Shown here: in pieces, positions 41,924 through 50,663 of the stretch
How the letters are laid out: every line of letters begins with the position of its first letter
Position numbering within the stretch: position 1 is the stretch's first letter
Assembly: GCA_050181915.1 (NCBI GenBank)
Contig: JBFXCS010000001.1
Span: forward strand, 806,001 to 870,000
Source of the DNA: JBFXCS01 sp050181915
GTDB lineage: Bacteria; Actinomycetota; Thermoleophilia; Miltoncostaeales; Miltoncostaeaceae
Direction of reading: 5' to 3'
Length of the DNA: 64,000 bases
Translations under genes and position numbers: made by a program
The notes under the pieces: generated by a model
The model's input: the letters and a program-made list of their open reading frames with translations, nothing else
Databases searched by the model: none
Told to the model about the DNA's origin: nothing

Positions 41924-42364
41924 TCAGGCTCCGGTCGAGCCGAAGCCCCCCTCGCCGCGGCCGTCCGAGTCGGGGAGCGCGTCCATCCACCGTGCGTCGC
42001 CCAGGGACACGGGGACGAGCACCAGCTGGGCGATGCGGTCACCGGGCTCCACCGCGTGGGGCCGGTGGCCGTGGTTGATCATCAGGACGACCACCTCGCC
42101 CCGGTAACCGGCGTCGATCAGCCCCGGGCTGTTCGTGAGCGTCACGCCGTGGCGCCGGGCGAGGCCGGAGCGCGGCAGCACCAGGCCGGCGTACCCCTCC
42201 GGCACCGCGATGGCGATGCCCGTGGGCACCTCCTCGCGGCCCCGCGAGGGGATCAGCGCCTTCTCGGCGGCCACCAGGTCGAGACCGGCGTCGCCGGGGT
42301 GCGCGCGGCGCGGCAGCACCGCGCCGTCGCGCACCCGGCGGACCGGCAGGTCCGGAGCGCTCAC
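41924..42364 (-). CDS. dut: dUTP diphosphatase
   Basis: Hydrolyses dUTP to dUMP, keeping uracil out of DNA. The 146-aa product has the five trimeric dUTPase motifs: DAGLDL near residue 22, PRSGLA, SPGLIDAGYRGEV, RIAQLVLVPV, and the C-terminal arm GRGEGGFGSTG that closes on the nucleotide. GTG 42364 overlaps the dapL stop (GTGA). Last gene of the miaB-miaA-dapF-dapL-dut run. Confidence 0.95.
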   Translation of the reverse strand: MSAPDLPVRRVRDGAVLPRRAHPGDAGLDLVAAEKALIPSRGREEVPTGIAIAVPEGYAGLVLPRSGLARRHGVTLTNSPGLIDAGYRGEVVVLMINHGHRPHAVEPGDRIAQLVLVPVSLGDARWMDALPDSDGRGEGGFGSTGA

Positions 42365-43536
42365 CCCGACACGAGGGCGCCGATGCGCTCGGCGGCCTCG
42401 TTGAGGCGATCGTCCGGCACCGTGAGGCTCATCCGCACGAATCCCTCGCCGCTCGCGCCGTAGGCGGCGCCCGGCGAGATCACCACCGCGGCCTCCTCCA
42501 GCACCTTCTCCGTGAACGACGCCGACGTCTCGCCCGCGGGGACGCGCGCCCAGACGTAGATCGCGCCCTTCGGCGGCTCCACCTCCAGCCCGATCGTGCG
42601 CAGCGCGGCGACCAGCACGTCGCGGCGGCGCTGGTAGATCGCGCACATCTCGGCGACCGACGACTGGTCCGACCGCAGCGCGGCGGCGCCCGCCTCCTGC
42701 ATCGCCTCGAACATGCCGCTGTCGACGTTCGTCTTCAGCTGCCAGTAGGCGCCGACCACGTCGGCGTTGCCGACGACGGCGCCGACCCGCCAGCCGGTCA
42801 TGTTGTAGGTCTTCGAGAGCGAGAAGATCTCGATGCCGACCTCGTCGGCCCCCGGCGTGGCCAGGAACGACGGCGCCCGGTAGCCGTCGTAGGTGATCTC
42901 CGAGTAGGCGTTGTCGTGCACCACGATCAGGTCGTGGCGGCGGGCGAGCTCCACCACCCGCTCGAAGAGGTCGCCCTCGACCACCCCGCCCGTCGGATTG
43001 TTGGGATAGTTGAGGAAGATCAGCCGCGCCCGCCTCAGCACGTCGTCGGGGATGGCCTCCAGGTCGGGCTCGAAGCCGAGCTCCGGCAGCAGCGGCAGCG
43101 CGACCGGCTCGGCGCCCGCCAGCAGCGGGCCGGTGGTGTACACCGGGTAGCCGGGGTCGCTCGCCAGGGCCACGTCGCCCGGGTCGAGCAGGGCGAGGTT
43201 GACGTTCGCCACCGCCTCCTTCGCCCCGAGGGCCGGGATGATCTGGGTGGCCGGGTCGAGCGTCACGCCGAAGCGGCCCGCGTAGAACTCCGCCACGGCC
43301 TCGCGGAAGCCCTCGCGGCCCCGGTTCGACGGGTACTGGTGGGTGTCGGGTCGCGCCACCTGCTCCCGCGCCGTCTCGACGATGAAGGGCGGGGTGGGCG
43401 TGTCGGGGTCGCCGATGCCCAGCGAGATGATGTCGACGCCGGCGGCGCGCTTCGCCGCGATCTTCTGCTCGATCTGGGCGAACAGGTACGGGGGCAGGCG
43501 CCGGAGCCGCTCGGCTCCGACGGTCCGCGCGGTCAG
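42361..43536 (-). CDS. dapL: LL-diaminopimelate aminotransferase (PLP-dependent)
   Basis: Converts tetrahydrodipicolinate directly to LL-diaminopimelate using glutamate. The 391-aa fold-type I aminotransferase has YLFAQIEQK and LGIGDPDTPTP near the start, NYPNNPTGG, HDNAYSEITYDGY, and the PLP lysine in FSLSKTYNMTGWR, all typical of DapL-type enzymes; position directly after dapF supports this. No ATG, GTG or TTG occurs in frame between the dapF stop region and the conserved N-terminus, so I place the start at CTG 43536, which overlaps the dapF TGA (CTGA) and has GGAGG four bases upstream (43545-43541). Confidence 0.9.
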   Translation of the reverse strand: MTARTVGAERLRRLPPYLFAQIEQKIAAKRAAGVDIISLGIGDPDTPTPPFIVETAREQVARPDTHQYPSNRGREGFREAVAEFYAGRFGVTLDPATQIIPALGAKEAVANVNLALLDPGDVALASDPGYPVYTTGPLLAGAEPVALPLLPELGFEPDLEAIPDDVLRRARLIFLNYPNNPTGGVVEGDLFERVVELARRHDLIVVHDNAYSEITYDGYRAPSFLATPGADEVGIEIFSLSKTYNMTGWRVGAVVGNADVVGAYWQLKTNVDSGMFEAMQEAGAAALRSDQSSVAEMCAIYQRRRDVLVAALRTIGLEVEPPKGAIYVWARVPAGETSASFTEKVLEEAAVVISPGAAYGASGEGFVRMSLTVPDDRLNEAAERIGALVSG

Positions 43537-44342
43537 AGCTCCTCCAGCGCGCGCGCCAGGTCGCCGGAGATGTCCCCCCGGTAGATCTCCTCGGCCGGTC
43601 CGGTCATCGTGACCTCCAGGTCGTCGTCGACGTCGATGACGAGGTCGCCCCCCGCCAGGTGCACGGTGACCGGGCTGGTGAGCCCGCCCAGGCGCACGCC
43701 CGCCACCGCGGCGGCGCAGGCGCCCGTGCCGCAGGCCAGCGTCTCCCCCACGCCGCGCTCCCACACGCGCATGGTGAGCTCGGACGGGCCCTCGGCGCGC
43801 ACGAACTCCACGTTGGTGCGCTCGGGGAAGCGGTCGGCCACCTCGATCCCGGGGCCCAGGCGGCGCACCACGGCGGCCGGGTCCGGGTGGTCGATGATGG
43901 CGTGCGGGTTCCCCATCGACACCTCGGCGAACTCCACCGAGGAGCCGTTCACCGCGAGCGCCTCGCGGGCCTCGCCGGCGGGGAAGCGGGCGCGGCCCAT
44001 CCGCACCTCGACCCGCCCGTCCGCCAGGGTCCGCACCGCCGCCGGCCCCCCGCCGGTGAGGATCACCCCGTCCGCGGGCAGGCGCCCCTCGCCGTCGAGG
44101 TAGCGCGCGACCATGCGGATGCCGTTGCCGCAGTTCTCGGCCTGGCTGCCGTCGGGGTTCCACACGGTCATGCGCGGCCTGCCGGCCTCGTCGGACACCT
44201 CGAGGATCCCGTCGCCGCCGACGCCGAAGTTGCGGTCGCACAGCCGGCGCGCGCGGGCCGCGGTGAGCGGCGCGTGCCGCCATGTCGCCCGGTCGACGAT
44301 CAGGTAGTTGTTGCCCAGGCCCTGCCACTTGGCGAACGTCAT
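43533..44342 (-). CDS. dapF: Diaminopimelate epimerase
   Basis: Interconverts LL- and meso-diaminopimelate for lysine and peptidoglycan synthesis. The 269-aa product has the start MTFAKWQGLGNNYLIVD, the first catalytic cysteine in ENCGNGIR (Cys 71) and the second in ACGTGACAAAV near residue 213. ATG 44342 overlaps the miaA stop (ATGA). The next gene is the LL-DAP aminotransferase, so two consecutive lysine-pathway enzymes are coupled. Confidence 0.96.
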   Translation of the reverse strand: MTFAKWQGLGNNYLIVDRATWRHAPLTAARARRLCDRNFGVGGDGILEVSDEAGRPRMTVWNPDGSQAENCGNGIRMVARYLDGEGRLPADGVILTGGGPAAVRTLADGRVEVRMGRARFPAGEAREALAVNGSSVEFAEVSMGNPHAIIDHPDPAAVVRRLGPGIEVADRFPERTNVEFVRAEGPSELTMRVWERGVGETLACGTGACAAAVAGVRLGGLTSPVTVHLAGGDLVIDVDDDLEVTMTGPAEEIYRGDISGDLARALEEL

Positions 44343-45268
44343 CCGCCGGAGGATACCGGACGGTCCGTGGCCTCCCGCCACAGCGCCATCAGGCGTCCGA
44401 GCGCATCCTCGGCGGGGCGGTCGCCCAGGTCGATGGCGGCGTCGACGGGCACCTTCCGGAGCCAGGTGAGCTGCTTGCGGGCGAGGCGGCGGGTGCGCGC
44501 GGCGAGGCGCTCCGGCAGCTCGCCGGGGTCGAGGGCGCCCGCCCGGACGGCGGCGACCTCTCGCGCGCCGATCACCTGCAGCGCCTCGCGCGAGGTGTCC
44601 GGCGCCTCCAGGGCGGCCTCGAGCTCGGCCACCAGGCCGTCGTCGAGCTCGCGCCGCACGCGGGCCGCGATCAGCTCGTCGAGGATCTCCCGCGGGCGGG
44701 TCAGGGCCACGACCAGGGTCGGGCGGCGGCGCTCGCCGGACCACAGGCCCGCCGGGCCCGGCGCCGCCCCTCCGGCGCGGGCCAGGGCCAGCGCCCGCGC
44801 CACCCGGCGCGGGTTGGCCGGGTCGATGCGCCGGGCGGCGGCCGGGTCGAGTCGCGCCAGATCGGCGGCGGCGCGGGCCGGATCGTCGCGCGCCAGCTCC
44901 TCGGCCCAGGCCCGCTCCGCCTCGTCCGGCTCGGCGGGGAACGCCAGGTCGGCGAGCGCGGCGCGGGCGTAGAGGCCGGTGCCGCCGCTCACCACCGGGA
45001 CGACCCCGCGGTCGATGGCCTCGTCGATCGCGGCGTGGGCCGCCTCGGCGAAGGCGGCGGCGGTCGACCGCTCGCTCAGCGCCAGGTCGCCGACGCAGCG
45101 GTAGTCCACCTCGGCGCGCTCGGCCGGGCGGGGGCCGTCGGCCGCGATCTCGAGGCCCCGGTAGCGCTGGAAGGGGTCGGCGACGACCACCGGTCCGCCG
45201 AGGGAGCGCGCGACGGCGTGGGCCAGGGCGCTCTTGCCCGCCGCCGTGGGCCCGAGGAGGGCCAGCAC
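44339..45268 (-). CDS. miaA: tRNA dimethylallyltransferase
   Basis: Adds a dimethylallyl group to N6 of A37 in tRNAs reading UNN codons. The 309-aa product begins with P-loop GPTAAGKS (residues 6-13) and has the DPFQRYRGLEI region (usually DSMQVYRG-like), GGTGLYARA, and LVALTRPRE. GTG 45268 is 19 bases after the miaB stop. The usual order miaB-miaA-dapF is seen in many actinobacteria. The frame upstream of GTG belongs to miaB. Confidence 0.95.
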   Translation of the reverse strand: MLALLGPTAAGKSALAHAVARSLGGPVVVADPFQRYRGLEIAADGPRPAERAEVDYRCVGDLALSERSTAAAFAEAAHAAIDEAIDRGVVPVVSGGTGLYARAALADLAFPAEPDEAERAWAEELARDDPARAAADLARLDPAAARRIDPANPRRVARALALARAGGAAPGPAGLWSGERRRPTLVVALTRPREILDELIAARVRRELDDGLVAELEAALEAPDTSREALQVIGAREVAAVRAGALDPGELPERLAARTRRLARKQLTWLRKVPVDAAIDLGDRPAEDALGRLMALWREATDRPVSSGG

Positions 45269-45287
45269 GAGAGGCGCCGGGGAGCGG

Positions 45288-46622
45288 TCAGGCGGGAACG
45301 GGCACCTCGCCGGCGACGCCCACCTCGCGCCCGGAGAGGGTGGTCGAGGTGGCCGACTCGATGCGCACGTCGACCAGCGCCCCCGGCGGCGCCGTGCCGT
45401 CGAAGTTCACCGCGATGTTCTGGCTGATGCGACCGCGCAGCCGGGAGGGGTCGGTGCGCGAGGGCCCCTCGACCAGCACCTCGCGGGTGGAGCCCACGAA
45501 GCGGCCCGCCCGCTCCGAGGCCACCCGCTGCACCACCTCCACCAGGCGGCCGATGCGCTCGCGCTTCACCTCGGCGGGCACGTCGTCCGGCAGTCTCTCG
45601 GAGGCCTCGGTGCCGGGCCGCGGCGAGTAGAGGAAGGTGTAGGCGCCGTCGTAGCGGCACTCCTCCACCAGGGAGAGCGTGTCGGCGAAGTCCTCCTCGG
45701 TCTCGCCCGGGAAGCCGACGATCAGGTCGGTGGTCAGCGACAGGTCGGGGATCGCGTCGCGCAGGCGGGCGACCAGGTCGAGGTAGCGCTCGCGGCCGTA
45801 GGTGCGGCGCATGCCCTTGAGCACGCGGGTGCTGCCCGACTGGGCGGGCAGGTGCAGGTGCTCGCAGACCTCCGGGCACTCGGCCATGGCGGCGATGACG
45901 TCCTGCTTCATGTCCTTCGGATGGGGGCTGGTGTAGCGGACGCGCTCGATGCCGTCGACCGCCGCGACGGCGCGCAGCAGCTCCGCGAAGGTGGCGCGCT
46001 CGGACTTCGGCAGGTCGCGGCCGTACGAGTTGACGTTCTGCCCCAGCAGGGTGACCTCGCGGACGCCCTCGGCCGCCTGGGAGGCGACCTCGGCCACCAC
46101 GTCGGCGAGGTCGCGGCTGCGCTCGCGCCCGCGCACGCTGGGCACGATGCAGTAGGCGCAGACGCAGTTGCACCCCACCGAGATCTGGACCCAGGCCTGA
46201 TGGGCCCGCTCGCGCTTGGCGGGCAGCGTGCCGCTGAAGGCGCCGTCGAAGCTGAAGGCGCCGACCGCGTCCAGCCGCTCCCGGGCCACGAGCTCGCCGA
46301 GGCGCGACACCTCGCCGGGGCCGAAGGCGATGTCCACGAAGGGGAAGTCGCGGAACACCTCCTCCTTCATGCTCTGCGCCCAGCAGCCGCCGATCGCCAC
46401 GATCGCGTCGGGCCGCTCGCGCTTGACGCGCTTCGCGTCGCCGAGGTTGCCGAGGAAGCGCTCGTCGGCGCTGCCGCGGATGGTGCAGGTGTTGAAGAGG
46501 ATGAGGTCGGCGTCGTCGCGCGATCCCGCCTCGCGGTAGCCGATGCCCTCGAGCACGCCCTTCATCCGCTCGGAGTCGTGGGCGTTCATCTGGCAGCCGA
46601 AGGTGGTGAGGTGGTAGCGCAC
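45288..46622 (-). CDS. miaB: tRNA-2-methylthio-N6-dimethylallyladenosine synthase
   Basis: Radical-SAM methylthiotransferase acting on i6A37 of tRNA after MiaA. In the 444-aa product the N-terminal iron-sulfur cluster cysteines are Cys 10, 46 and 80 (TFGCQMN, FNTCTIR, IGGCWAQ), the radical SAM motif is C151-x3-C155-x2-C158 inside VGCNCVCAYC, and a TRAM domain ends the protein. TAGGAT (46634-46629) is six bases upstream of GTG 46622, so the operon message appears to be leaderless. First gene of a five-gene operon. Confidence 0.96.
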   Translation of the reverse strand: MRYHLTTFGCQMNAHDSERMKGVLEGIGYREAGSRDDADLILFNTCTIRGSADERFLGNLGDAKRVKRERPDAIVAIGGCWAQSMKEEVFRDFPFVDIAFGPGEVSRLGELVARERLDAVGAFSFDGAFSGTLPAKRERAHQAWVQISVGCNCVCAYCIVPSVRGRERSRDLADVVAEVASQAAEGVREVTLLGQNVNSYGRDLPKSERATFAELLRAVAAVDGIERVRYTSPHPKDMKQDVIAAMAECPEVCEHLHLPAQSGSTRVLKGMRRTYGRERYLDLVARLRDAIPDLSLTTDLIVGFPGETEEDFADTLSLVEECRYDGAYTFLYSPRPGTEASERLPDDVPAEVKRERIGRLVEVVQRVASERAGRFVGSTREVLVEGPSRTDPSRLRGRISQNIAVNFDGTAPPGALVDVRIESATSTTLSGREVGVAGEVPVPA

Positions 46623-46643
46623 GGGGCGATCCTAGCCTCCCGG

Positions 46644-47900
46644 CTACCGTCCGACCGTCACCGCCCGCGTCGTGGCCTTCCCCCCGGCCGGCGCCAGCCT
46701 CAGGGTGAGCCTGTGCGTGCGGCCGCGCGCCAGGCGACCGGCCCCCGCGACCGTCGGCCTCACCCGCAGCGTGGCCGTCCGTCCCGCCTTCAGCGAGTAG
46801 CGCGTCGTCGCCACGACGCGCCGGCCGGCCAGCAGCCGCAGCGTGCCGCGGCACGCCGCCGCCGACTCGCAGCGCAGCGGCACCCCGATCCGGCCGCCGC
46901 GATAGCGCAGCGGCGCCGTCGCCGAGAGGGAGGCGCCCTTCGCGGTCACCGCCTCGCCGAGGCCCCACGACGGATGCCCGCCGGCCGTCAGGCGCCGCCC
47001 GGGGCCGCCCCCGGTGGGCGCGACGTGGATCGCGCCGTCGCCGCCCTCGTAGGCGATGCGCGCGCCGTCGGGCGAGAAGGTCGCGTAGAGCGCGCCGGCC
47101 GCGACGTCGCGCAGCTTCGCTCCCGAGGCGGCGTCGTACAGCGACAGGACGGGGTCCGTGCCGTCGGTCGTGGTCACCACGGCGGCGATCAGCCGGCCGT
47201 CCGGAGAGCCCGTCACGGCGACCGGCCTGCGCCCCGCGTCGACGCGGATGACGGAGGCGCAGGGCGAGTCGGGGTCGGCCGGGTCGGCGACCGTGCAGAT
47301 GACGTCGCGATGGCTCGTGTACTCGCCGAGCTCGGGGTCGCTCACCTGGTAGGGCTCGGACGCGACCGTGAGCAGCCCGCCGGCGCCGATGAACCCGACC
47401 GCGCTGCCGCCGCGCTCCACGTTCGGCGGGAAGCCGCCCACCGTGGTGATGGTGACGAGCGTCGTGTTGAGGTAGTCGCAGTAGAGGCCGCCCGGAGTCC
47501 AGTAGCAGCGTGGGCTGTTGCGTCGCTCGGTGCGCGACGTGAACCAGGCGACGGCGGTGCCCGTCGGCGGGACGGCGACGTCGACGGTGAAGGTCGAGGC
47601 CTTCGCGTCGTAGTCGGCGAGCGCGCCGCCGTAGGGCCCGCTCCGGGCGGCGCCGGCGAGGACGGCCGCCAGGCGCCGCCCGTCGCGGGAGATGCTCGGC
47701 GACCACCAGCGGCGCTCGGGCGTGCCGTCGGCGGTCAGCGCGCCGCCCCTGCCGGTGTCCGGATCGATCACGCAGAGGTTCGCCCCGCACTCGTAGACGA
47801 TGCGGCTCGGCGCCTTCTGCGCCGCCGCCCCGCCCGCCGCCGCCAGCATCCCGCTGACGCCGATCGCCGCCGCGATCGTCCATCGCCGTCCTCCGCGCAC
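46644..47900 (-). CDS. Secreted TolB/WD40-like beta-propeller protein
   Basis: 418-aa protein with a signal peptide (about residues 1-27, AAAGGAAAQ). It carries propeller-like repeats (SPSISRDGRRLAAVLAG, GSPDGRLIAAVV, TFSPDGARIAYEG, the SPDG tetrad being typical of TolB-type blades) and a C-terminal beta-rich domain of about 90 residues with RRVVATTRYSLKAGRTATLRV that resembles surface-protein Ig-like repeats. Ribosome site GGAGG four bases from GTG 47900. Role unknown. Confidence 0.8.
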   Translation of the reverse strand: MRGGRRWTIAAAIGVSGMLAAAGGAAAQKAPSRIVYECGANLCVIDPDTGRGGALTADGTPERRWWSPSISRDGRRLAAVLAGAARSGPYGGALADYDAKASTFTVDVAVPPTGTAVAWFTSRTERRNSPRCYWTPGGLYCDYLNTTLVTITTVGGFPPNVERGGSAVGFIGAGGLLTVASEPYQVSDPELGEYTSHRDVICTVADPADPDSPCASVIRVDAGRRPVAVTGSPDGRLIAAVVTTTDGTDPVLSLYDAASGAKLRDVAAGALYATFSPDGARIAYEGGDGAIHVAPTGGGPGRRLTAGGHPSWGLGEAVTAKGASLSATAPLRYRGGRIGVPLRCESAAACRGTLRLLAGRRVVATTRYSLKAGRTATLRVRPTVAGAGRLARGRTHRLTLRLAPAGGKATTRAVTVGR

Positions 47901-47992
47901 GTCCCCTCCGATCCTCTCCGCGCAGTTCCCGCCTGATCTATCACCTGAACGGCGCGGACCGGCCGGCGCGCGGTCGTCCGGAACCGGAGGGG

Positions 47993-48682
47993 TCAGCTCA
48001 GTGAGCTGACCCGGGTGGCGGTGAGGGCGCCGCTGACGACGCGCGCCGGGCGTGAGTTGCCGGCGGCGCAGACCACGCCGAGGGTGCCCGCGGCGGTCAT
48101 GCGCGCGCCCCCGGTGAAAATGAGCGCGACCTGCGCTCCGGCCGTCGCGCCCGCCTTCAGGGCCTGGGCGTCGATGACCGCCGCGCCGCCGCGCAGCGAG
48201 CAGTCGTACACGTAGTCGAGGTCGGCCTGCCCGCCCGCCACCGACTCGCCCTGCACCCGGGCGGTGACGATGTACGCCCCCGCGGGCACCGACGCCGCGA
48301 GAACCGTGACCGGGCCGCCGGCCGCGGGCAGGTCGACCGCCGCGGGCAGGCGCACGGCGTAGCCGCTCGACGTGCCGGCGGCTCCCGTCGCCCCGCGCGG
48401 GCCCGTCGCGCCCTTCGGGCCCCTCGGCCCGGTGGCGCCCCGCGCGCCGCGCGGGCCGGGCTTTCCGGCCTGCAGCCGGGCGATCGTGGGGCGGGCGAGG
48501 TCGGACATCGTGATCGACCGGTTCCGGATGTCGAGGCCCGTCAGCGAGCCGTTCTTCACGTCGCGGCCGGTGATCAGCTTGGCCGCGACGGCCGACCCGG
48601 AGGCCGCCAGCACCACCGCGAGCAGCGCGACGATCAGCGCCGGCGAGGGGCGGAGGCGGCGTAGCTGCGGTCGCTCGCTCAC
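47993..48682 (-). CDS. Membrane-anchored collagen-like repeat protein
   Basis: 229-aa protein with one N-terminal membrane helix (ALIVALLAVVLAASGSAVAA, about residues 14-33), an ITGRDVKNGSLTGLDI stretch seen in many actinobacterial surface proteins, then about ten Gly-X-Y triplets (GKPGPRGARGATGPRGP...) that could form a collagen-like triple helix, and a globular C-terminal domain of about 115 residues with two cysteines. TAGCGT seven bases upstream of GTG 48682 suggests a leaderless message. A longer upstream frame is not supported. Confidence 0.82.
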   Translation of the reverse strand: MSERPQLRRLRPSPALIVALLAVVLAASGSAVAAKLITGRDVKNGSLTGLDIRNRSITMSDLARPTIARLQAGKPGPRGARGATGPRGPKGATGPRGATGAAGTSSGYAVRLPAAVDLPAAGGPVTVLAASVPAGAYIVTARVQGESVAGGQADLDYVYDCSLRGGAAVIDAQALKAGATAGAQVALIFTGGARMTAAGTLGVVCAAGNSRPARVVSGALTATRVSSLS

Positions 48683-48720
48683 GGCGGCGACGCTAGCGAC
48701 CGATTGCGGCCCCGACGATG

Positions 48721-48787
48721 AGAGCCCGGTAAGGATTCCGCGCGCGATCGGGGGTCGGCGGCCGCGCGTCATCCTGTTGCGCGCTCT
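48721..48787. repeat. Palindromic repeat, copy 2 (degenerate left arm)
   Basis: The right arm 48769-48787 (TCATCCTGTTGCGCGCTCT) matches the right arm of the element at 1197-1248 at 18 of 19 bases, and the preceding GCGGCCGCG is also shared. The left arm at 48721-48736 begins AGAGC and contains AAGGAT, a decayed inverted partner. The last base of the arm is the first base of TAATGT, the -10 box of the M24 peptidase gene. Confidence 0.6.
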
Positions 48788-48798
48788 AATGTCGGTCG

Positions 48799-49941
48799 AT
48801 GGCCGACGTCCTGATCTACGCCGACACGGAGCGCTCGCCCACGCTGCGGCACGAGGTGCCGCTGGCCATCGGCGATCCGTTCCTCTACATGGAGCGCGGG
48901 GGGCGGCCGATCGTGCTCACCAACGTGCTGGAGCGCGACCGCATCGCCCGCGTCCTCCCGCACGCCGAGGTACTGCTGCCGGACCGCTTCGGCTTCTTCG
49001 AGGCGATCGCCGCGGGGACGCCGCGCGAGGAGGCGCTGATGACGATGGTGTCGCGCGCCGTGACCGAGGCGGGCATCGCGCGGGCCTCCGTGCCGCGGGA
49101 GTTCCCCCTCCTCGTCGCCGACCGCCTGCGCGCCGACGGCGTCGTGCTCGACGTCGACGGACCGCTGTTCGACGCGCGCCGCCGGGTGAAGAGCGGGGCC
49201 GAGATGGCCGGCATCCGGCGCGCCCAGCGCGCCGCCGAGCGAGGGATGGCCGCCGGCGCCGCCCTGCTGCGCGCGGCGTCCGTCGAGGGCGATCGCCTGC
49301 TGCTCGACGGCGAGCCCCTCACCGCCGAGCGGGTGCGCGGGGCGATCCGCGACCGCTGCGCCGCCCTCGGCGCCCCCGCCCCCGCGGACATCATGGTGGT
49401 GAGCGCCTGGTCGGGCGGCGGCCACGACCGCGGCGGCGGCCCCCTGCCCGCGCACCTGCCGATCGAGATCGACCTGTGGCCGCGGGACGAGGCCACCGCC
49501 TGCTGGGCCGACATGACGCGCACCTTCGTCGTGGGCGAGGTGTCCGCCGAGGTGGCGCGCCTGCGCGACCTGGTGCGCGCGGCGCTCGATGCCTCCCGGG
49601 CCCTGGTGCGGCCCGGCGTGAGCGGCCGCGCGCTGTACGACGCCGCCGCCCAGGTCATCGAGGACGGCGGCTTCCCCTCCCAGCGCACCAGGGTGCCCGG
49701 CGAGTCGCTCGACCACGGCTTCTACTTCGGTCTCGGCCACGGGGTGGGCCTGGAGGTGCACGAGGCGCCGGGGCTCGGCCTCTCGGCCGAGCACGAGCTG
49801 GTGGCCGGTGACGTCATCGCCGTCGAGCCCGGCGTGGAGGGCCTTCCCGGCATCGGCGGCGTGCGCTTCGAGGATCTGCTGCTCGTGACCGAGGACGGCT
49901 GCGAGACCCTGACGGACTACCCCTACGACCTCGCTCCCTGA
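48799..49941 (+). CDS. M24-family metallopeptidase (Xaa-Pro aminopeptidase-like)
   Basis: 380-aa cytoplasmic protein with an N-terminal creatinase-like domain and a pita-bread catalytic domain. Candidate metal ligands are Asp in EIDLWPRDE, Asp in WADMTRTF, His in GLGHGVGLEVHE, and Glu in VEPGVE and RFEDLLLV, in the right order. The first aspartate motif is somewhat different from proline dipeptidases, so specificity is open. TAATGT six bases upstream of ATG 48799 suggests a leaderless start within reach of the palindromic repeat. Convergent with the PIN toxin gene. Confidence 0.88.
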   Translation: MADVLIYADTERSPTLRHEVPLAIGDPFLYMERGGRPIVLTNVLERDRIARVLPHAEVLLPDRFGFFEAIAAGTPREEALMTMVSRAVTEAGIARASVPREFPLLVADRLRADGVVLDVDGPLFDARRRVKSGAEMAGIRRAQRAAERGMAAGAALLRAASVEGDRLLLDGEPLTAERVRGAIRDRCAALGAPAPADIMVVSAWSGGGHDRGGGPLPAHLPIEIDLWPRDEATACWADMTRTFVVGEVSAEVARLRDLVRAALDASRALVRPGVSGRALYDAAAQVIEDGGFPSQRTRVPGESLDHGFYFGLGHGVGLEVHEAPGLGLSAEHELVAGDVIAVEPGVEGLPGIGGVRFEDLLLVTEDGCETLTDYPYDLAP

Positions 49942-49975
49942 ACGGAGCGACGGCGGATCTCCGCCGGATCCAGGC

Positions 49976-50368
49976 TCAGCGCGCCGGCGGGACCCTGACG
50001 ACGGGGCAGCGGATGCCCGGTGCCGACGCCATCGCCCCGTCGCTCGTCGCGAGGGCGCACCCGAGGCGCTCGGCGAGCGCGACGTACATGGCGTCGTATG
50101 CGGTGAGGTTGTCCCTCAGGCTCCACGCCCGCGGGAGCAGCGGACCCATCTCGTGCCGGGCCACGCCGAGGCGGGCCCAACGAGAGAGCATGTCCGCGGC
50201 GGCGGCCCGCGCCAACCGCCCGCGGAGAACCGCTCGACGCAGGCCGCTGAGCACCTCGACGTCGACGAGATGGGGGACGTGGACGTCCTCATCCAGGATG
50301 AGCGCCTGGCTCTCGCGCCCGCCCTCCAAGGCGTCGATGACGACCGACGCGTCGACCACCAGGGTCAC
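49976..50368 (-). CDS. PIN-domain toxin (VapC-like)
   Basis: 130-aa PIN nuclease. The acidic active-site residues are visible: Asp 6 in VVDASVVID, Glu in DVEVLSGL, Asp in LTAYDAMYVALAE and Asp in LATSDGAM, the standard VapC arrangement that cuts RNA with Mg. ATG 50368 overlaps the stop of the upstream antitoxin (ATGA), as expected in a toxin-antitoxin pair. Confidence 0.92.
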   Translation of the reverse strand: MTLVVDASVVIDALEGGRESQALILDEDVHVPHLVDVEVLSGLRRAVLRGRLARAAAADMLSRWARLGVARHEMGPLLPRAWSLRDNLTAYDAMYVALAERLGCALATSDGAMASAPGIRCPVVRVPPAR

Positions 50369-50622
50369 GGACCCATCCCGCGGTCGAGCCCGGCATCCCT
50401 CTCTTCGCGTCCCTCGCGGATCAGCTCGACGATCTCGTCGGCCGTGAGACGATCCTCCCTCGCCGACATCCGGGCGAAGATCGCCGCGTTGCGGGCACGC
50501 CGCGCGACGCCCGCCAGCTCCCGAAGGACGAGCCCGTTGACCGAGAGTCCCTCGGCGGCCGCCAGAGCCTTGAGCTCCGCCGCCACCTCATCGGGGACGT
50601 TGCGGACGTAGAGGGTCTTCAT
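50365..50622 (-). CDS. Ribbon-helix-helix antitoxin (FitA-like)
   Basis: 85-aa antitoxin. Residues 1-37 (MKTLYVRNVPDEVAAELKA then SVNGLVLREL) match the ribbon-helix-helix DNA-binding domain of FitA/VapB antitoxins; the acidic, flexible C-terminal half would bind the PIN toxin. TAGCTT is seven bases upstream of ATG 50622, so it is probably leaderless, and GTGC-AGC direct repeats just upstream (50633-50652) may be the self-operator. It precedes the toxin gene and is convergent-downstream of recA. Confidence 0.88.
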   Translation of the reverse strand: MKTLYVRNVPDEVAAELKALAAAEGLSVNGLVLRELAGVARRARNAAIFARMSAREDRLTADEIVELIREGREERDAGLDRGMGP

Positions 50623-50663
50623 GGTCACCAAGCTAGCACGTTGCTTGCACGCTCCCGTGCGCC

